A stretch of DNA of 64,000 nt. It comes from CAZHHH01 sp052400685 (GTDB lineage: Bacteria > Bacteroidota > Bacteroidia > Bacteroidales > Marinilabiliaceae). Position numbers and translations under genes: made by a program. The notes under the pieces were generated by a model, which had not been told where the DNA came from, ran no database searches, and was given only the letters and a program-made list of their open reading frames with translations. This document shows, piece by piece, positions 63,931-64,000 of this stretch. Location: assembly GCA_052400685.1 (NCBI GenBank), contig JBQTGJ010000020.1; one strand, given 5' to 3'. Position 1 is the stretch's first letter; every line of letters starts with the position of its first letter.

Positions 63931-64000
63931 AATATCCTAAATTAGCTTGACAGATTTTACAACATTACTTGAATGGGATACAAACATAAAACATCATACT

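Overview
The window looks like a chromosome segment of a marine-type Bacteroidetes, most likely order Marinilabiliales or a close relative. The evidence is a SusC/SusD pair with an ECF sigma factor and FecR regulator, a type IX secretion tail on a glycoside hydrolase, Bacteroidetes-type promoter boxes (TTTG, about 20 bases, TAnnTTTG), and many signal-peptide lipoproteins. No rRNA, tRNA or CRISPR array was recognised.

Layout. 1-3.9 kb (minus): a polyphosphate-polymerase-like cluster (VTC domain, DUF4956, DUF2490 outer-membrane protein, Cthe_2159-type beta-helix lipoprotein cut by the window edge). 4.2-6.0 kb (plus): a LytS/LytTR two-component pair. 6.2-7.0 kb (minus): a ferritin-like/VIT1 fusion. 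8.0-9.1 kb (plus): DNA polymerase IV. 9.2-13.7 kb (plus): a compact NikR-headed operon with a metal-chelate-type ABC importer and a TrmO-FmdE-zinc-ribbon fusion. 13.7-22.3 kb is a mobile-element graveyard: an AAA-ATPase fragment, an IS91-like remnant, two abutting group II introns inside an attC-like palindrome, and a TonB gene broken by a complete IS21 element and bordered by an older IS21 remnant.

22.3-34.5 kb (minus) holds the most striking locus: ten tightly packed genes. They encode a vWA-like lipoprotein, a membrane protein, a tubulin/FtsZ-like GTPase, a 1116-residue actin/Hsp70-like ATPase, a membrane-anchored coiled-coil protein, a MotA/ZorA-like channel subunit with a long cytoplasmic tail, a four-helix membrane protein, two MotB/ZorB-like subunits with identical membrane anchors, and a trypsin-like lipoprotein protease. 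It resembles the motor half of Zorya but lacks any nuclease or helicase, and adds two cytomotive-type NTPases. It lies between near-identical direct repeats of about 185 bp. I know of no described system with this composition.

35.6-42.2 kb (minus) is a redox/stress gene string headed by an ECF sigma factor and a small zinc-finger anti-sigma factor, followed by NrtS, thioredoxins, an OB-fold protein, YceI, DUF4395, a peroxiredoxin, a DinB-like protein, NRDE and a DUF6695-like protein. 42.2-43.5 kb carries a dead REP-type transposase and a 315-bp MITE with 9-bp target duplications; an identical-length second copy sits at 62.6 kb, where it altered the end of a cupin gene. 44.5-61.5 kb (minus) is a polysaccharide utilisation locus: ECF sigma, FecR, SusC, SusD, a GH29 fucosidase, an agarase-like GH with CBM96 and a secretion tail, GH30, a beta-helix/PDZ protein, and a GH43 enzyme frameshifted at a run of eight C. 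The end of the window holds SRPBCC and cupin genes and a 21-bp minisatellite.

Dispersed intergenic repeats with ends like TGTCTATAAAGTC / GACTTTATGGACA recur at about ten places and border most module boundaries, so they probably served as recombination points during assembly of this mosaic. All calls come from reading the sequence; no database search was run.
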